In this document: piece by piece, positions 1-12,399 of the stretch
Layout: each line of letters starts with the position of its first letter
Position numbering within the stretch: the stretch's first letter is position 1
Assembly (NCBI GenBank): GCA_001179505.1
Contig: CDMY01000255.1
Span: forward strand, 550,570-614,569
Source: Vitrella brassicaformis
Lineage: Eukaryota; Sar; Vitrellaceae
DNA: 64,000 bases
Direction: 5' to 3'
Translations under genes and position numbers: made by a program
Notes under the pieces: model-generated
The model's database searches: none
What the model was told of the DNA's origin: nothing
What the model saw: only the letters and a program-made list of their open reading frames with translations

Positions 1-45
1 AGATGTGACTGGTGTGTGTGTGTATGTGTGTGTGTGTGTCTGCAG

Positions 46-1762
46 CTCTCCGTGGCTTTGGCTTCAGTTCGCGTGTCTGGCGCTGTTTGTGCTGGAGGTG
101 GCCTTCAAGGTGGCGGTGCTGGGGCGAAAGTTCTTCCGCAATGTCTACAACTGGATCGACTTATTTGTCCTGCTCATCACTATTGTGCCATGGTATAGGA
201 GGGAGGGAGGGAGGGAGGGAGGGAGGGAGGATGGGACAGACCACACCACACCACACCACAGCCATGCCACGTGCCTTCAACGTCTGTCTGTCTGTGTCCC
301 TCTTTCTTCAGGGTGATGTCGCTCATCCTTTCAAAAGACTATGGCCCCGGCAGCAACGCCGAGATGGCCTGGCGCAAGCTGCTCATCCTGCGGATCGTGC
401 GCCTCTTCGCCATCACCAAGGCACTCAGACGATGGCCCATCTTCAGAGAGCTATGGTCAGTCTCGCCTCCATCACCATCACACACACACACACACAGAGA
501 GAGACACACACACAGGCCTACCGACACATTTGGCCACTAACTCCTGTGTGTATGTCATTTATATGGGTTTTTTGCAGGATGTTGACCACCGGGGTGACAT
601 ACTCGATCAAGACGCTCATCTGGGGCCTGGCCCTCACCTTTGTGCTGCTCTTCGTCTTCGCCGTCTTCGCCACGAGCATGATCGGCTTCAGCACTGACTT
701 CATCCCCACCGATGCAGAGAAGGGATACTTCAACAACGAGGACAGGCCCTACTGCCCCGACACCGACGACGAGATCGCTTGCTACAGCGCAGAGGCCAAA
801 CGGGAAGTGCGGGTGAGTTGAGTCCCTCCTCCCCCCGTCGATGACCTCCTCACATCGCCTTGTGTGTGTGTGGTGGGTTGCAGGAGAGCTGGGGCACGGT
901 GACGCAGAGTATGGCGACGCTCTTCCAGATCATGACGCTTGACGACTGGATGCAGGAGATAGGGCCGGTCCTGGAGGAGCAGCCCGGCATGCTCCTCTTC
1001 TTCATCGCCTTCATCGCCGTCTCCGTCTTCGCCCTCACCAACCTCATCACGGCCGTCCTGGTGGAGAGCGCCATGCAGGTGTCGCGCGAAGACGAGAAGC
1101 AGAAGGAGTACGAGGCAGCCAAGGAGGTGCAAAAGCTGAAGAAGCTGCTGGTGCGAGTGCTATGCCCCGAGAGCTCCGTGCAGAAGCAGGACAAGGACAA
1201 GGACAAGCCCAACACGCGGCTGGTCATCCCATCCCTCCAAGACGCCGCGACGTCGCCCACCACGGCTGAGAAGGCGGGCGGCGCGGGAGCGGCAAGCAAG
1301 ACGGGGACGGTCAAGGCAGTCATGCTGTCGGTGGGGCACTTCCTGAACCCTTTGCGCAAGCGGCGGCCGATGGACAGCGCACAGACGGTGATGCGCATGG
1401 CGACTAAACATGATGCGTCGTTCCGGAAGGAGCAGCTCATGGAGGTCATCGACAGACCTGAGATCAAGGTCCGGACGCTTGTGATCAAGGGTGGATGGAT
1501 GGATGGATGGAGGGGCACACTCACCCTGGGTGTGTGTGTGTGTGTGTTGTGGTTGTGTTTATCAGCGCTTGATGAAGATCTATGACGTGGAGGAGTCTGA
1601 TCTGCTGGGTCTGTGCGACCTGCTGACCATGGACGAGATGAACAATGGCACTGGAAGTCCCGAGATCATGGTCGAGGACTTTATAGTCGGCACACAGAAG
1701 CTCCGGGTATGTCCGATGAATGCACACCTGTGACAGACACGCAATGCTTTGGGCTCTCCTGC

Positions 1763-1799
<37 letters not shown>

Positions 1800-2405
1800 G
1801 GTCAAGCAAAGAGCAAGGATCTGTTTGAGCTGCGCACACGGCTGTCAGCCATGGAGCGGAACCAGCTCAACCTCATGGAAGAGATGGCTCGCCTGCGATC
1901 CACACTCAGGTCGGTAAAAGGCAACACACACACGCAGACACTCTCTCACCCACACAGACAGGCAGGCAGAGAAGACAAGACACCTTACTTACCTCGCTCA
2001 CCTCTTGCTTGCACCAGGGGCGGCTCCACGGCCTCTCTCGACGACAAGCTCGGCCCCTCTCTCCGCGTCTACAATCCATACGCCACACGATCCACCCTCG
2101 GCTCCGCAGAAGGGGGCACGCCACTCGCAACCACCGGACAGACAACCGCCACCGACTCGCCCATCGACACCCAGCGGCAGCTCGACGCGCGCAGCCCCAA
2201 CAGCATCAGCGTCCCATCTGGCCTTGGCGCGCCGCAGCAGGCGAAGGGCCTGGTTCGGCGTAGGAGCTTACGCCGTCGGCTGTTCAGTGCTGTGGTGGGT
2301 CCGCGTTTCTCGCTGCGGCGGCCGGTGGCCCCCCACAACCACCATGAAGAGATGGACGAGGGGGTGGCCGAGGACAGCATACGGGCCAGAATGTCTGACG
2401 TGTGA
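46..2405 (+). CDS. Voltage-gated cation channel (Nav/Cav-like ion-transport domain), 5' partial
   Basis: Exons read as 46-192, 312-455, 578-812, 884-1468, 1566-1706, 1800-1909 and 2018-2405; the 5' part lies outside the window. The first exon gives S2/S3-like segments (FVLEVAFKVAVLG, NWIDLFVLLITIVPW). The second gives an S4 with spaced arginines (LLILRIVRLFAITKALRRW). S5 follows (LIWGLALTFVLLFVFAVFAT), then an extracellular loop with paired cysteines, a pore helix with filter-like TLDDW, and S6 ending NLITAVLVESA, the usual Nav/Cav/CatSper ending. A charged cytoplasmic tail with a short helical stretch (LRTRLSAMERNQLNLMEEM) follows. Known for the family: a plasma-membrane Na+ or Ca2+ channel gated by voltage. 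The number of repeats cannot be counted because the 5' end is missing, so one-domain and four-domain forms both remain possible. Ion selectivity is not decided by sequence alone. Confidence 0.85.
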
Positions 2406-2612
2406 TGGAGTGTGGTGCTAACTTAGGGCAGGGAGGGAGGGTGGTTGGTTGGTTGGTCTTTTGTGAGTGAGGGAGGTAGCAGGTGTGTATGTGGGTATGT
2501 GTGCTGCATGTGTTGTGGGTTGGTTCATGCAATGCCGCTGCGGCGGTTGTGGTGTTTCATCATCCTATCCTGTTTTTGCCCATGAATTTTCCTGTCACGT
2601 CCGTTTTTAGTG

Positions 2613-2631
2613 CCGCACAAGCCTTGTGCGG
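2613..2631. repeat. Perfect 9-bp stem-loop in the presumed channel 3' UTR
   Basis: CCGCACAAG is followed by one base and its exact reverse complement CTTGTGCGG, about 210 bases after the channel stop codon. It could be a 3' UTR structure; no function is shown. Confidence 0.6.
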
Positions 2632-3200
2632 TGCGAACTCACTGCATCCACCCGGCCGTGGTGTCATGTCATGTCTTGTTGTGCTGCGTTGTGCTGTGTC
2701 TGTCGTGTTGTGCCTGCCTGCCTGTGTTGTGTCTTTCATTAATCCATCCCTTTTCTTGTTTTGCGTGCGTGCGTGCCGTCATGATTCGATTCGCATCACA
2801 TACATACATACATGTGCGTTGCATACGTGTGGTTTTGTACACAGACTGTGCGTGGCGGCCTTTTTCTGTGTTTGTTTTCCCCGTGTGCTATGCGTCCTTT
2901 GAGAGCGCCTCACACGAGTTTTTCGTGTGCGTGTCGGTCCACCACTTGGTGACTCACGTACTGCGCGTTGCGTTGGGATGGGATGGGATATGGGCGCAGT
3001 GCACCCATCACCTGCATCACCACCTGGTGTTTCTCGCTCACGCCAACCGTGTCTGGTATGTTGCCAACTGCCTTCCTGATTGCAAACGTGTCCATGTCCG
3101 TGTCCGTGTCGGGTTGTCTGTCTTTATATAGGCTTTAGTGTGCGCATACCACTGTGGACATGCAGACGTGCGTGCCTACCTACCGCCTACCGTATCTATC

Positions 3201-3259
3201 GCTCCCTCTCTCCATCCCTCCCTCCCTCCCTCCCTCCCTCTCTCCCTCTCTCCCTCCCT
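3201..3259. repeat. CCCT/CTCC polypyrimidine tract
   Basis: Uninterrupted C/T run made mostly of CCCT units, in the convergent intergenic region. Confidence 0.85.
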
Positions 3260-3591
3260 GACGTCCTGGGGATTTTCGTGTGCGTGTGGGGTCGAGTGCG
3301 TCCAATGGTTGGATGGATGGATGGATCAGTGAATGGATGAGTTTATTGGTTGGTTCTTGTTTAACCAGACGAGCTGACAGAGTTCCCAGAGAGAGTATAT
3401 GAGTTACGAACCCGCGATGACTTAACGTAGGGTGGACAAGAAACGACGCAGACCAGACCAGCCCAGCAGCAGCAACAGCCGCACACAGCCATACACACTT
3501 CAGCTCAGCGCAGCGAAACAGAAAAAGACCAGAAACCAACCAGATCAGATGATGACCCTCCCCCCCATCTCGCCCCGTCTCTCTCAATGGT

Positions 3592-6500
3592 TCATGCCCT
3601 CGCTGCCCTCGGTTTTTTGGCGTACTGCATACCGCACAGCGGGCTGCACAGGTTGGCCTGCGACGGCTCCATCACCAGCACTCTCCCACTCCCGCCCTCT
3701 TTCGCCCCGGATGAGGAGGAGCACAGGTAAGAAGAGACACAGCAGCTGTTGGTGGTGGCTGGCTGTAGCTGTGGCCGAGCTACTGTGAGCGGCTGTCTCG
3801 GCGACACGAGTGGGGTGTATATGTGTGTGGCCGTGGCCGTGGCTGTGGCTGTGGCTGGCGGAATGGGAGCTTGTGCAGCACTCGGTTGTGCTTGTCTCGC
3901 AGGTGGTGCTTGTGCTGTGACTGGTGGGAGTTTATCCTTGTTCTTGACTTGGGGGGGCCCGACGGTGGCGTCGCGGTAAATAGGCCGCGACTCAACCACA
4001 ATGTACTCGTTAACCACCTCGCCTGACACACACACACAGAGACAACAATCCCTTCCTTCGGCTATCCAACTTCTGAGCAGGCGTACCTATGACATCTCTG
4101 TCCCCCTCTCTCGGCGCCCAGCAGCACGACCGCCCCACCCCGCCCCTCGCCAACACCATCGGTGTCTCGCCAACAGGCCTTCCCGTTGGCCACGGCGAGG
4201 GCGGCGCCGATGCCGATGCACCCAGACGACACGGCATCATGCAGATCGTCGGCACCTTGGGCGGAGTCTGCAGCGCACGGGCGCCCCTCGGAGTGATGGA
4301 TTGCGGCGTGGCCAGGAGGGACGAGCGTGGCGACTGCGACTCTTCGGGGATCGGACTGAGGCACGGCCTCGGCTGCTGTTGCGGGAGCGGGGGCGGCAGT
4401 GTTTGCCGCGTGGGAGACACGTCCGTCTGTGTGGCGTGGTCCACCTGAGGCTTGGTGAGGATCCTCGACAGCCACTCGGGTGTGCGTGCGCGTCCGACCG
4501 TGGCGCCCAGCTTGGTCTTGACTGGAGGTGCTGCTGGAAATGTGTTGCGTCGCTTGATGTCGCGGGCGAATGGGAAGCTGACCCATGAAGATGGGTGCCT
4601 CGGCGAGACGCTCATGTTGAGCTGCACAGGCAGCCTGGAACGCCGTTCGGTCTTGCTGCCTGGCGACGGGGGCGGCAGCATCGACACACCCGAGTCGTTG
4701 AGGGCCTTGTTGCGCTGTGATGCGTCCTCGTCCGGCGACGTGTAGAGGCTAAGACGCGAGTAGGGCGTGCCGATGCCGCGGTAGACGTCTCCCGCCTCGC
4801 TGGGCGGGCGGGACACGCGAGGGCGGCGACGGTCGGCTGACGCCTTCCATCGCTGCAGCTCCTCCACGAGGCGCTGGTTGTCTCGCTTCAGCACATCTGA
4901 ATGACGCACAGACACAGACACGTGCAATCCACATATATGTGGCCTGCCATCTGCACCCACCGACCCATTCTCGCGGTGAGAGCGTCCATTTCCTCGTCGA
5001 TCCCCCGTCGCGGCTCCATGGGCGTTCCGACAGGCGTTGGATGACTTCTGCTTGACCAGGCCGACATGCTCGACAGCAGCTGCAATTGCTGCGGCGCCTC
5101 GAGCGGCGACTGAGGGCCCTGCACCATGATGATGGGCGACCACCCCATGGCCAGAGGAGACGGTGCCATCAGTCGCAGACCTTGGGACGGGGGGAGGCGG
5201 CCAGGGGCAGTGAGTGGGCGGCCTGGTGTTGAGGGAGCTGGCGCACTCTGGGCTCCACCTGGTGGCTTGCCGACCGACGGGGGTGGATGGAGCTCGCTGG
5301 GAGTGTGGACACTGTAAGGGGATCCGTCACCGCGGAGATATGGGGTGCCACTGGGGCTGATCGGGGCTGCGTGCACCGCACACCACCGCCACACAAACAA
5401 ACAGATAGATGACCACCACGCCAGTGTGTCTGTGTGGATGTGTGTACCTCTCGCGAGTTCGTCTGCGAGCGAGATTCGAGCATGGACAGGGCCAGTCTGC
5501 ATCATAGCTGCAGCAACGGCATAGAAAAGGGGTATGTCACAGTCACAAGCAGCCAGCGAGCTCGGGGAATGATGGAGTGTCGAGTTTTCGCTCACAGTTT
5601 GGCTGGGAGGGTCGAGGGTGGTACAGTCGGACTTTGAGCGACGCCACCTGCTGCTTGGCCTCATTGTAGTGGGCCTGCAGGTGCTGCATCGACTCCATCA
5701 TACGCTCATGCAGACGAGACACCTCCCTGCACACACAGACACACAGACACACAGACAAGGGATTGGAATCGGGCGGCTAGACAAGTATGTGCACCTTCTG
5801 ACCTTTGCTTGTCTTCCTGCGCTTCAAAAAGATCATTCTGCAGCTCGTGGATGCGCTGACGCAAAGCGTCATTCTCCTGCAGCAGCTCTGGCAACCAGAC
5901 AGCACAGCACAGCACACATGTGTTGATTCAGAAGCATGCAGTCCACTGACAGACGCCCACCTTGCATCTTCCTTTGGAGGGTGCGGATGTGGTCGTCTTT
6001 CTCGATCTGGGCCGCCTCGGCCGTGAGAGCCACCCGCTGCGACTGCTCCATTGCCAGCAACTGCTCTGCCTCCATGTAACGCGCATAGATGTGCTGTAGT
6101 CACACACACACACACATACAAATTGGTGACATTGTCGGTTGCGAGGTCTGTCCTTGCTGTGACGATGCATGCGTACATCGATGTCCTTTTGCAGCTTCTC
6201 GAGGTGTGCGATGGAGGCCCTGCGCGACTTGTCGACGCGGAACTCCTCCGCTGCCAACACGTTCTGCAGCTGAACCCGCAACTGTTTGCACCAATCACAC
6301 ACAGGTGACACGAACAGACGGACATGCACTATTTCGTGGCGCACTGCAGCTGACCCCTTCTATGTCGTCTTTGGCCTTTTGTGCCGTTGCCCGCTTCTCT
6401 GTCTCGGCGCTGGCCAGCTCCTCTTCCAACTGCATCATGGCTGCACTCACAGAAGGAGCCACAAAACAGCGACAGATATAGAGAGAGGAGGAGGGAGGAA

Positions 6501-7627
6501 CAGAGGCCTTTCCGTGCCATGCGTACCATTGATGAGCTCTTCTCGCTGCCTGCGGTAGTGCTCCGCTTCTGCATACAGCCTACAGCCACCAAACACAGAC
6601 ACACAGAGACATGAGACTGTGGCGCGAGTGGAAGAGGGTGTCAAGCAAGGGGTGGGTGAGCCACCTTTGGTTCTCTGCATCTGTATCGGCCATTGCGCTT
6701 TCGATGTCCTTCCGTCGCTCGTCAAACTCCCGCTGCTGCTCGTCGAACTTATCCTGCAGACAGGCCAGGCGGGACAGAGTATTGTGTGTGTATGTATCAA
6801 TCGCACCCACTCACTCACTCACTCACTCAGCCGCATTCATTGTACATCAATAATTGTCTCGTGTGAATGAACAACGAATCAGTCAACCAATCAATCTCAC
6901 CCTTAATGCCCCATACTCCGACTTCAAAATCCTGCGAGGCACGGCGTACAGTCATTCATAACGCTCCCGTCACTCACTCCTCGCCCTCTCACCTATATGT
7001 CTGCTTAGGGTCTGTTGTCTCCAAGAAGCGATCAGCTCCCTCAGACAACATCGGTGACGCACCCAGTGACGACACACCACCCACCGACCTTCCCTCTATC
7101 TCCTGGGTCATATTGAAGCCACCCGGCCGAGACCCCTCCGACTCCCCCATGCTGCTGGGCCGCTTTTCAGGCAGCCCGTCGTTGGCTTGAGGCTGCCCCT
7201 CACTCATCTGAGATGCGGGGCTGCGGGCCCCCAGCGCTTGCGAGGCCTTGACAGTGCTCCGGTCCGCCGCGAGTGTGCGCGTGACGTTGCGATTGGCTGA
7301 GGGGCTGCTGGCGGCGCTCGATGCACGTTTGGGAGCGGGGGGATCCGCCGGACCTGCACGGGAAAGGCAGAAGGGTGGATGCTGGCACGTGTGACTGGCA
7401 TGGCGTCCATCCAGTGTTTTCTGGCGTACCCGGCTGCCCCCTTGCTTCCATGGTTGCGGACGGGGTCCTGGTTACAGAAACAATTTCAAACAAACAACCA
7501 CAGGAGGGGCGGTTGTCTTCCTGTTTCCCTGCCTTTCTTTTGCTCCTCACCTCCCTCCCGAGTTACGGCGGCGGCCGAGCACCCCAGAGGCTGGCCCTCT
7601 CTTGGGGCTCATCGAAGAAGCCTTCAT
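3592..7627 (-). CDS. Long coiled-coil protein with disordered ends, function unknown
   Basis: Fifteen exons join in phase: 7551-7627, 7430-7467, 6993-7353, 6901-6931, 6665-6753, 6527-6579, 6355-6440, 6177-6281, 5961-6093, 5803-5887, 5596-5726, 5448-5507, 4965-5366, 4087-4896 and 3592-4022 (2892 nt, 963 residues). Residues about 1-155 are Ser/Pro-rich. About 160-415 form an almost continuous coiled coil across the small exons (EEELASAETEKRATAQKAK, LQENDALRQRIHELQNDL, LHERMMESMQHLQAHYNEAK). The rest is Pro/Ser-rich with a short second coiled coil (VLKRDNQRLVEELQRWKA) near residue 550. A second in-frame Met lies at 7612, so the start is uncertain by five residues. No enzyme motif or membrane segment is visible. 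The architecture would suit a cytoskeletal or centrosomal scaffold, which is inference only. The start shares a 420-bp divergent region with the MFS gene and contains tRNA-Thr. Confidence 0.75.
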
Positions 7628-7796
7628 TCCGATGGATGGACGACTCTGTACAGGTGGCAAAGTTGCCTCTCTTGGTTTCCAGCACTCGACGCACCGTGCT
7701 GGGGGTCGAAAACAGCGTCTTCTCGGTGGAAGGGACCAAATGCGGTTGTGGAGTCTCTCCTGATGATGCTTTGAAAAAGCTCGAGGGTGGGCGAAA

Positions 7797-7868
7797 GCCC
7801 GTATGGCCAAGCGGTAAGGCGTCGCACTTGTAATGCGAAGATCGTGAGTTCGATCCTCACTGTGGGCT
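7797..7868 (+). tRNA. tRNA-Thr (anticodon UGU)
   Basis: A 72-base cloverleaf. The acceptor strands GCCCGTA and TGTGGGC pair, allowing two G-T wobbles. The D-arm is GGCCAAGCGGTAAGGC. The anticodon stem-loop CGCACTTGTAATGCG carries TGT. The T-arm GTGAGTTCGATCCTCAC has a perfect 5-bp stem and B-box. There is no intron and no encoded CCA. It lies in the divergent region between the coiled-coil and MFS genes. Confidence 0.93.
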
Positions 7869-8047
7869 GGTTTGCCTCTTGGGATATTTTGTAGTTCGAA
7901 GTCATTTTCGGAGGGCGTATCCACCCCTGTTGCCACCCATTTGGGCTGCCGACGCCTCCACGGGGGAAAAAAGGAGAAGGGGAGAGAGGGGAGAGAAAAA
8001 GCGCGCATCGCCCCCACCTGCCCCCAGCCTCAATCGCGATTCTCCGG

Positions 8048-11000
8048 ATGCCTGCGATACGGCGGAAGTTCCGCTTTCTTTTGCGGCGCCTGCTGAACCT
8101 CGACACAGTCATACAGACCACTGGTGTCTTTTGGCGCCGCCTCTTTCCGGCCTACCTCGCCTTATTGCTCGATATCATTTCCACATGGCTCATCCAGGTG
8201 AATGCCAGCGTTTTGTACCGTGGCGGCACGATTCATCTTCGGTCTGTGTCACTGGTCACTGCAGGGCATCGGTCCGTTCTTCATTCCCGAGTTGGGTGGG
8301 GACCCCGCATATTGGCTGCCAATCATGCAGGTGAGCGACAGCCGCACCATGGAGGCACCTCACCTGGTGGAGATCGGCGTTTTGATTTGCAGAGTGTTCT
8401 GTTCGCTGCCACGATGGTGGGGATGAATGTGAATGGCGTCCTGGTGGATGTGCTCCCGCCTTATGCCCTGGTGCAAATAAGCGTCCTGGGAACGTCCATA
8501 TCCGTGGCGGTAGCAGGCGTCGTCACCCAGCCGTGGATGTTTGTCGCCACAGCAGGTGCAGTGCATGCCTTATTCCTTCCTGTGCTGGCATTACATGCAC
8601 ATCCACGGAAGTGCCAGATATTTGTCTGCGTGTGTTTGTTGTGTGTGGCGTGGATAGCCTTGGTTGGGGCTACTGCCTGCACGGATCCTGTGGTGGGTGC
8701 GATGGTCTTTGAAGCGATACCCGACTTCCATATGGACGGACTCACGAGTGTTCTCAGGGCCCAATTCATCACATACAAAGTGAATAACACGCAGTCGAGA
8801 ACCTCAGCGTGATGATGAGACATGCGCTTGTTGTGCATGCATGTCCTCTCCAGTCAGTCACCAAAGGGATGGGCTTCATCCTCGGCCCTCTGCTCGCTAT
8901 CCTCATCTCGCCCTTCATCGGTGTGTCGATTGAACCTGTCTTGCTACTGCATGAACGCTGTCCGGTTGTCATGTGTCCTACAGGCTATTCGCTGACGTTT
9001 TTCAGCGTCGCAGGCCTTGGTGGCGTGCTTTTCATCCTGCTGGCCGGCTACAGGCTTGCCGGAAAGCACCCATCAGTCGACCAAATCGTCCAGGCTTTGT
9101 AAGCAGCGAAATACCCACCCCTGTACCGTCGCGAGCGCTACCTGAGCCTGTCTCCTTCGTTTCTATGAATGGGCAGTGCGGCTCTGGTTCGGTCTGGCAC
9201 AACGGAGGTCGATGAAGACGAGGAAGAGCAGGACGACGATGAGGGCAGCAATCCCAGCATCGACGTGGCCGCCAGCTATCAGCACACGCTCTCAAACGCA
9301 ATGGAATCCTTCCCCACTTCGCGAAAGAAGAGAAAACCCAGGGCGAGCAAAGGAAATGCACGCGCCATTTCAGCACAAACTCACCTGGCTGACCGATTTG
9401 TCTGTCATGCAGTCGCAGGGCGGGACGAAGTTTGCCAAGGCCGTCCGCATGGCCATCTTCGCCGACCCCTTTCTCTCGCACGCCATCCAGCGGTCCAAGA
9501 CACTTAAGCGGCCGTCGATTCAGCGACTGACACCAGCAGAGGAGGCACTCCCTCCCGCAGAGAGACGGTGGCTCAAGATACGGAAGAACCTCAGGTACAT
9601 CGCCGACCTCGATGTGGAGGGCAACCGCTCCCGCCATTCCTTCGACCTCTTCAGTCGGGTCAAGAGCAAGACAACGTCCTTCACCACCAGCAGGGCCGAC
9701 AGCAAGCGCAAAGCCCGCGTCAAGATGATGGACTCAGACCTCGAGGATGCCACGCCCATTGCGACATCCTTTTCGACGCAGGCCCTGCTGCTCGGTCAAC
9801 CGGAGGCCGACAAAGAGGCGGCGGCGCCCATGGGCCGCGACCAGATCAAGTGGCTGCGAAGCGCAGCGTTGCTGTCCGAGATGCCCTCGTCGCACCAGCT
9901 ATCAGACATCATCTCTCGTCGCGTCTCCGAGCACCTCCGAGATGGAGATGCAATGGAGGCGTCTCCGGAGCCGCCCAGCTACAAGGTCTACAATCTCGAC
10001 ATAGAAGACGATGTCGACCACAATCAGGACCAGGCCGCCTCGCCACTCATGATGTCTGCCGAAGACGTCGAAAACCCGCAGGAGACGATAAGCTCTGCTG
10101 TCCGGCCCTCATCGTCCACGTCCCCCACCACCAAGACAAAGCCATCCTGGTTCTGGCGTGGCCACAAAAGGGACACCCGCCGGCCGGAAGAGCCTAGTGG
10201 GCCTCCTACGCATCCGCATCGACATCGCGAGAGGCGCGGCTCGCATGCTGGGAGCGCGGGCAGCACCGGCAGCTCAAAAATATCCCGCCGGCCGAGTCTG
10301 GCCACGAGTGTCATCATGACAGTGGGAGACGTGCAGTACTTGGTGAATACGCTCATGGCTGAGGAGGCCGCACCCTTTGAGGAGAAGCTGAGACGCGAAA
10401 GAGAGCACGCTGATCGCACTCATGCCGCAGCTGTGGAGGCTCGCAAGGCACCTGTGGCAAGGCAGCAGGAGGCTCCGAGAGCAGACGAAAAAGCGGAGAC
10501 GGCAGAGAGTGCCGCGCAGCGGCTTGTGTCTCGTGGTGAGAGCGCCGCCAGTGCCGCCAACCGAAGTGTCTTGACCGAGTCAGAACTGCGGGAGCTGATG
10601 CAGCAAACGTCGCCCTTTCATCTGACACCACCCAGAAGCAGCAGCGCATCATCGGCTGATAACGGCGACCAGCCACCACCAGAGAAGATACCCACAAAGG
10701 ACTTCTTCGCCGACATTGTTATTCAGGGCGGCGACACGACCTCTGCATCGGCCTACCCGCCATTCACTCCATCCTTTGCGCCACGTGAAGCGATACACGG
10801 TGCTGCGCCGGGAGAGGACAGCGCTGAAGCGCCCAGGCCAGCTGCTGGCCCGTGTTTGAGTCTGAGTGACGACACGCAACGGCTCTCAAGTACAGTGGTG
10901 TCTCCTACAAGCATCAAGCCGAAGAAAAACCTCGCATTCGACGAACAGGGCAGCGGCGATGTGGTGAACCTCACCTTGTCCGAAGAGTCCAAGGAAGCCA

Positions 11001-12399
11001 AAGGGCCCAACATTCAGATCCCCGCTTCTCCCAATGGAGTGTCACCCCATCTCTCGCCCGCTTCCCCCACCTCGCCCCATGCACATGAAGACGGGTCATC
11101 GGCTGTGTCGTCGTCGGCGGCAGAATCGAGCACGGCGAAGAAGCCGTCGAAGGTCAAGGCCTTAGTCCGTGCTGGTCTGGTGATCGTAGCGTTTGCCCTG
11201 GGTGTGGCGCCCTACCATGCGTGCGTGGGCAATTTTCCTCTGGTGGCCATCAAACGCTTTGGATATGACTTTAATGCGACCAACGCCACGCTGTTGGGAT
11301 ACACGACCGCGCAATTCATCGGCTTTGTGTAAGGCGGAGAGCCGAGCATCTTGTCCAAACGGTGCACGCCTCCTTTGTTGGTTTGTTGCAGCACCGTTCC
11401 CCGTTTCTTGATGCCGCATCTCGGTCCCTGGGCTGCAACCTTGGTGTAATACCAATGACAGACACACGTGCAAGTATCCTACTTACATTTGTGGATGGCC
11501 ACTAAGTACTTCATTAGTGGCATTGGCCTTACCCCCGTCTCCCTGGCTCTCCTTTGTGTGTGTGTTCAGCTGTTTTCTGGGCCTCACTGTCATCGGTGCG
11601 TTCAACCTGCACACAGAGACACAAGCACTCCCTTGAGTAGCGGCTTCTTTGTGTGTGCAGCTTTCTACTTTCCTGACGTGTCGTCGCGGACGATGTTTCA
11701 CGTTGTCATGCAAGTGCTGCTCCCCTTCTTTGGATCGCTCATGGAGCCAGGAATCACACGTACGCACCGCAACACACACGTACACAGAGAAGTGCACCTA
11801 TGATGGATCTGCATTTCTGCAGTGTTGCTCACGAGTTTTGGGACTGGTCGCACGGGGCTGGTGCTCGCCCTGCTGGTCACGGCAGGGATGGGGGGGAAGT
11901 CACTCGCGTCATTCATATCAGGTACTAACTTGTCTGTCTGAGACAGCAAAAGAAACGCTTGCTGCCTTGATTTCGTCCTCTAGGTCTGTACTTTGCCAAG
12001 AGGACGTCTCTTTCTCTCTTTGGCGTCTCCCCTCCTCTGTGGATCGAAGACTATGGCTACAGCCGCCTGCCCTTTTACATCACCACAGCCACAGGCGTCG
12101 TCGCTATACTGTGCATCCTGCTCACCATCGACCTACAGCACTATGCCAAGGTGCGCAAGCAGCGGCAGCTCATAACGCAGCGCACCAGGTCGAGGCTCAG
12201 GTCAGCGGAGAAGCGTCGTAAGATGCGGTCGCGGCGGCTGAGGCGGGGCCCCGCCTTCCACGACGAGGAGAAGAAGGAGCTGGATGAGTGTCTAACCGAG
12301 TTGGATAAGGGTGCGCTCGCTGTCATCAGCGACAGCGTCCGATCTCTCGGGAAGCTGCTCGAGCTGTCGCGGAGAAAACAACACGTGGCGCAGAAATGA
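8048..12399 (+). CDS. Major facilitator superfamily (MFS) transporter with about 635-residue central loop
   Basis: Twelve exons join in phase: 8048-8197, 8265-8330, 8393-8779, 8854-8920, 8984-9098, 9177-9342, 9413-11328, 11392-11445, 11570-11595, 11661-11759, 11823-11921 and 11984-12399 (3561 nt, 1186 residues). The N-terminal half has about six membrane segments, including KGMGFILGPLLAILISPFIG, which resembles the MFS segment-5 pattern, and SLTFFSVAGLGGVLFILLAG. A charged, Ser/Pro-rich, apparently disordered loop follows (residues about 262-897). The C-terminal half has further segments (VRAGLVIVAFALGVAPYHA, PFFGSLMEPGITLLLTSFG, TGVVAILCILLTIDL) and a basic cytoplasmic tail. MFS loops between the halves are normally tens of residues. 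The intron after 9342 has no GT in range and appears to be GC-AG. Substrate is unknown. Confidence 0.75.

Larger units (their letters stand above)
2406..3591. other. Gene-free convergent region between channel and coiled-coil genes
   Basis: This is the tail-to-tail interval between two genes. It holds TG-rich low-complexity DNA, a small perfect stem-loop at 2613-2631 and a pyrimidine-rich CCCT tract at 3201-3259. I see no convincing exon in it. Confidence 0.6.

Noticed and set aside
1491-1805. Cys/Val-rich ORFs (VCVCVC) throughout the window
   Set aside because: They are translations of TG repeats within introns and intergenic DNA.
7624-8121. Minus-strand ORFs containing the peptide SEDRTHDLRITSATPYRLAI
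   Set aside because: This is the antisense translation of the tRNA-Thr gene at 7797-7868, a frequent database artefact, not a protein gene.
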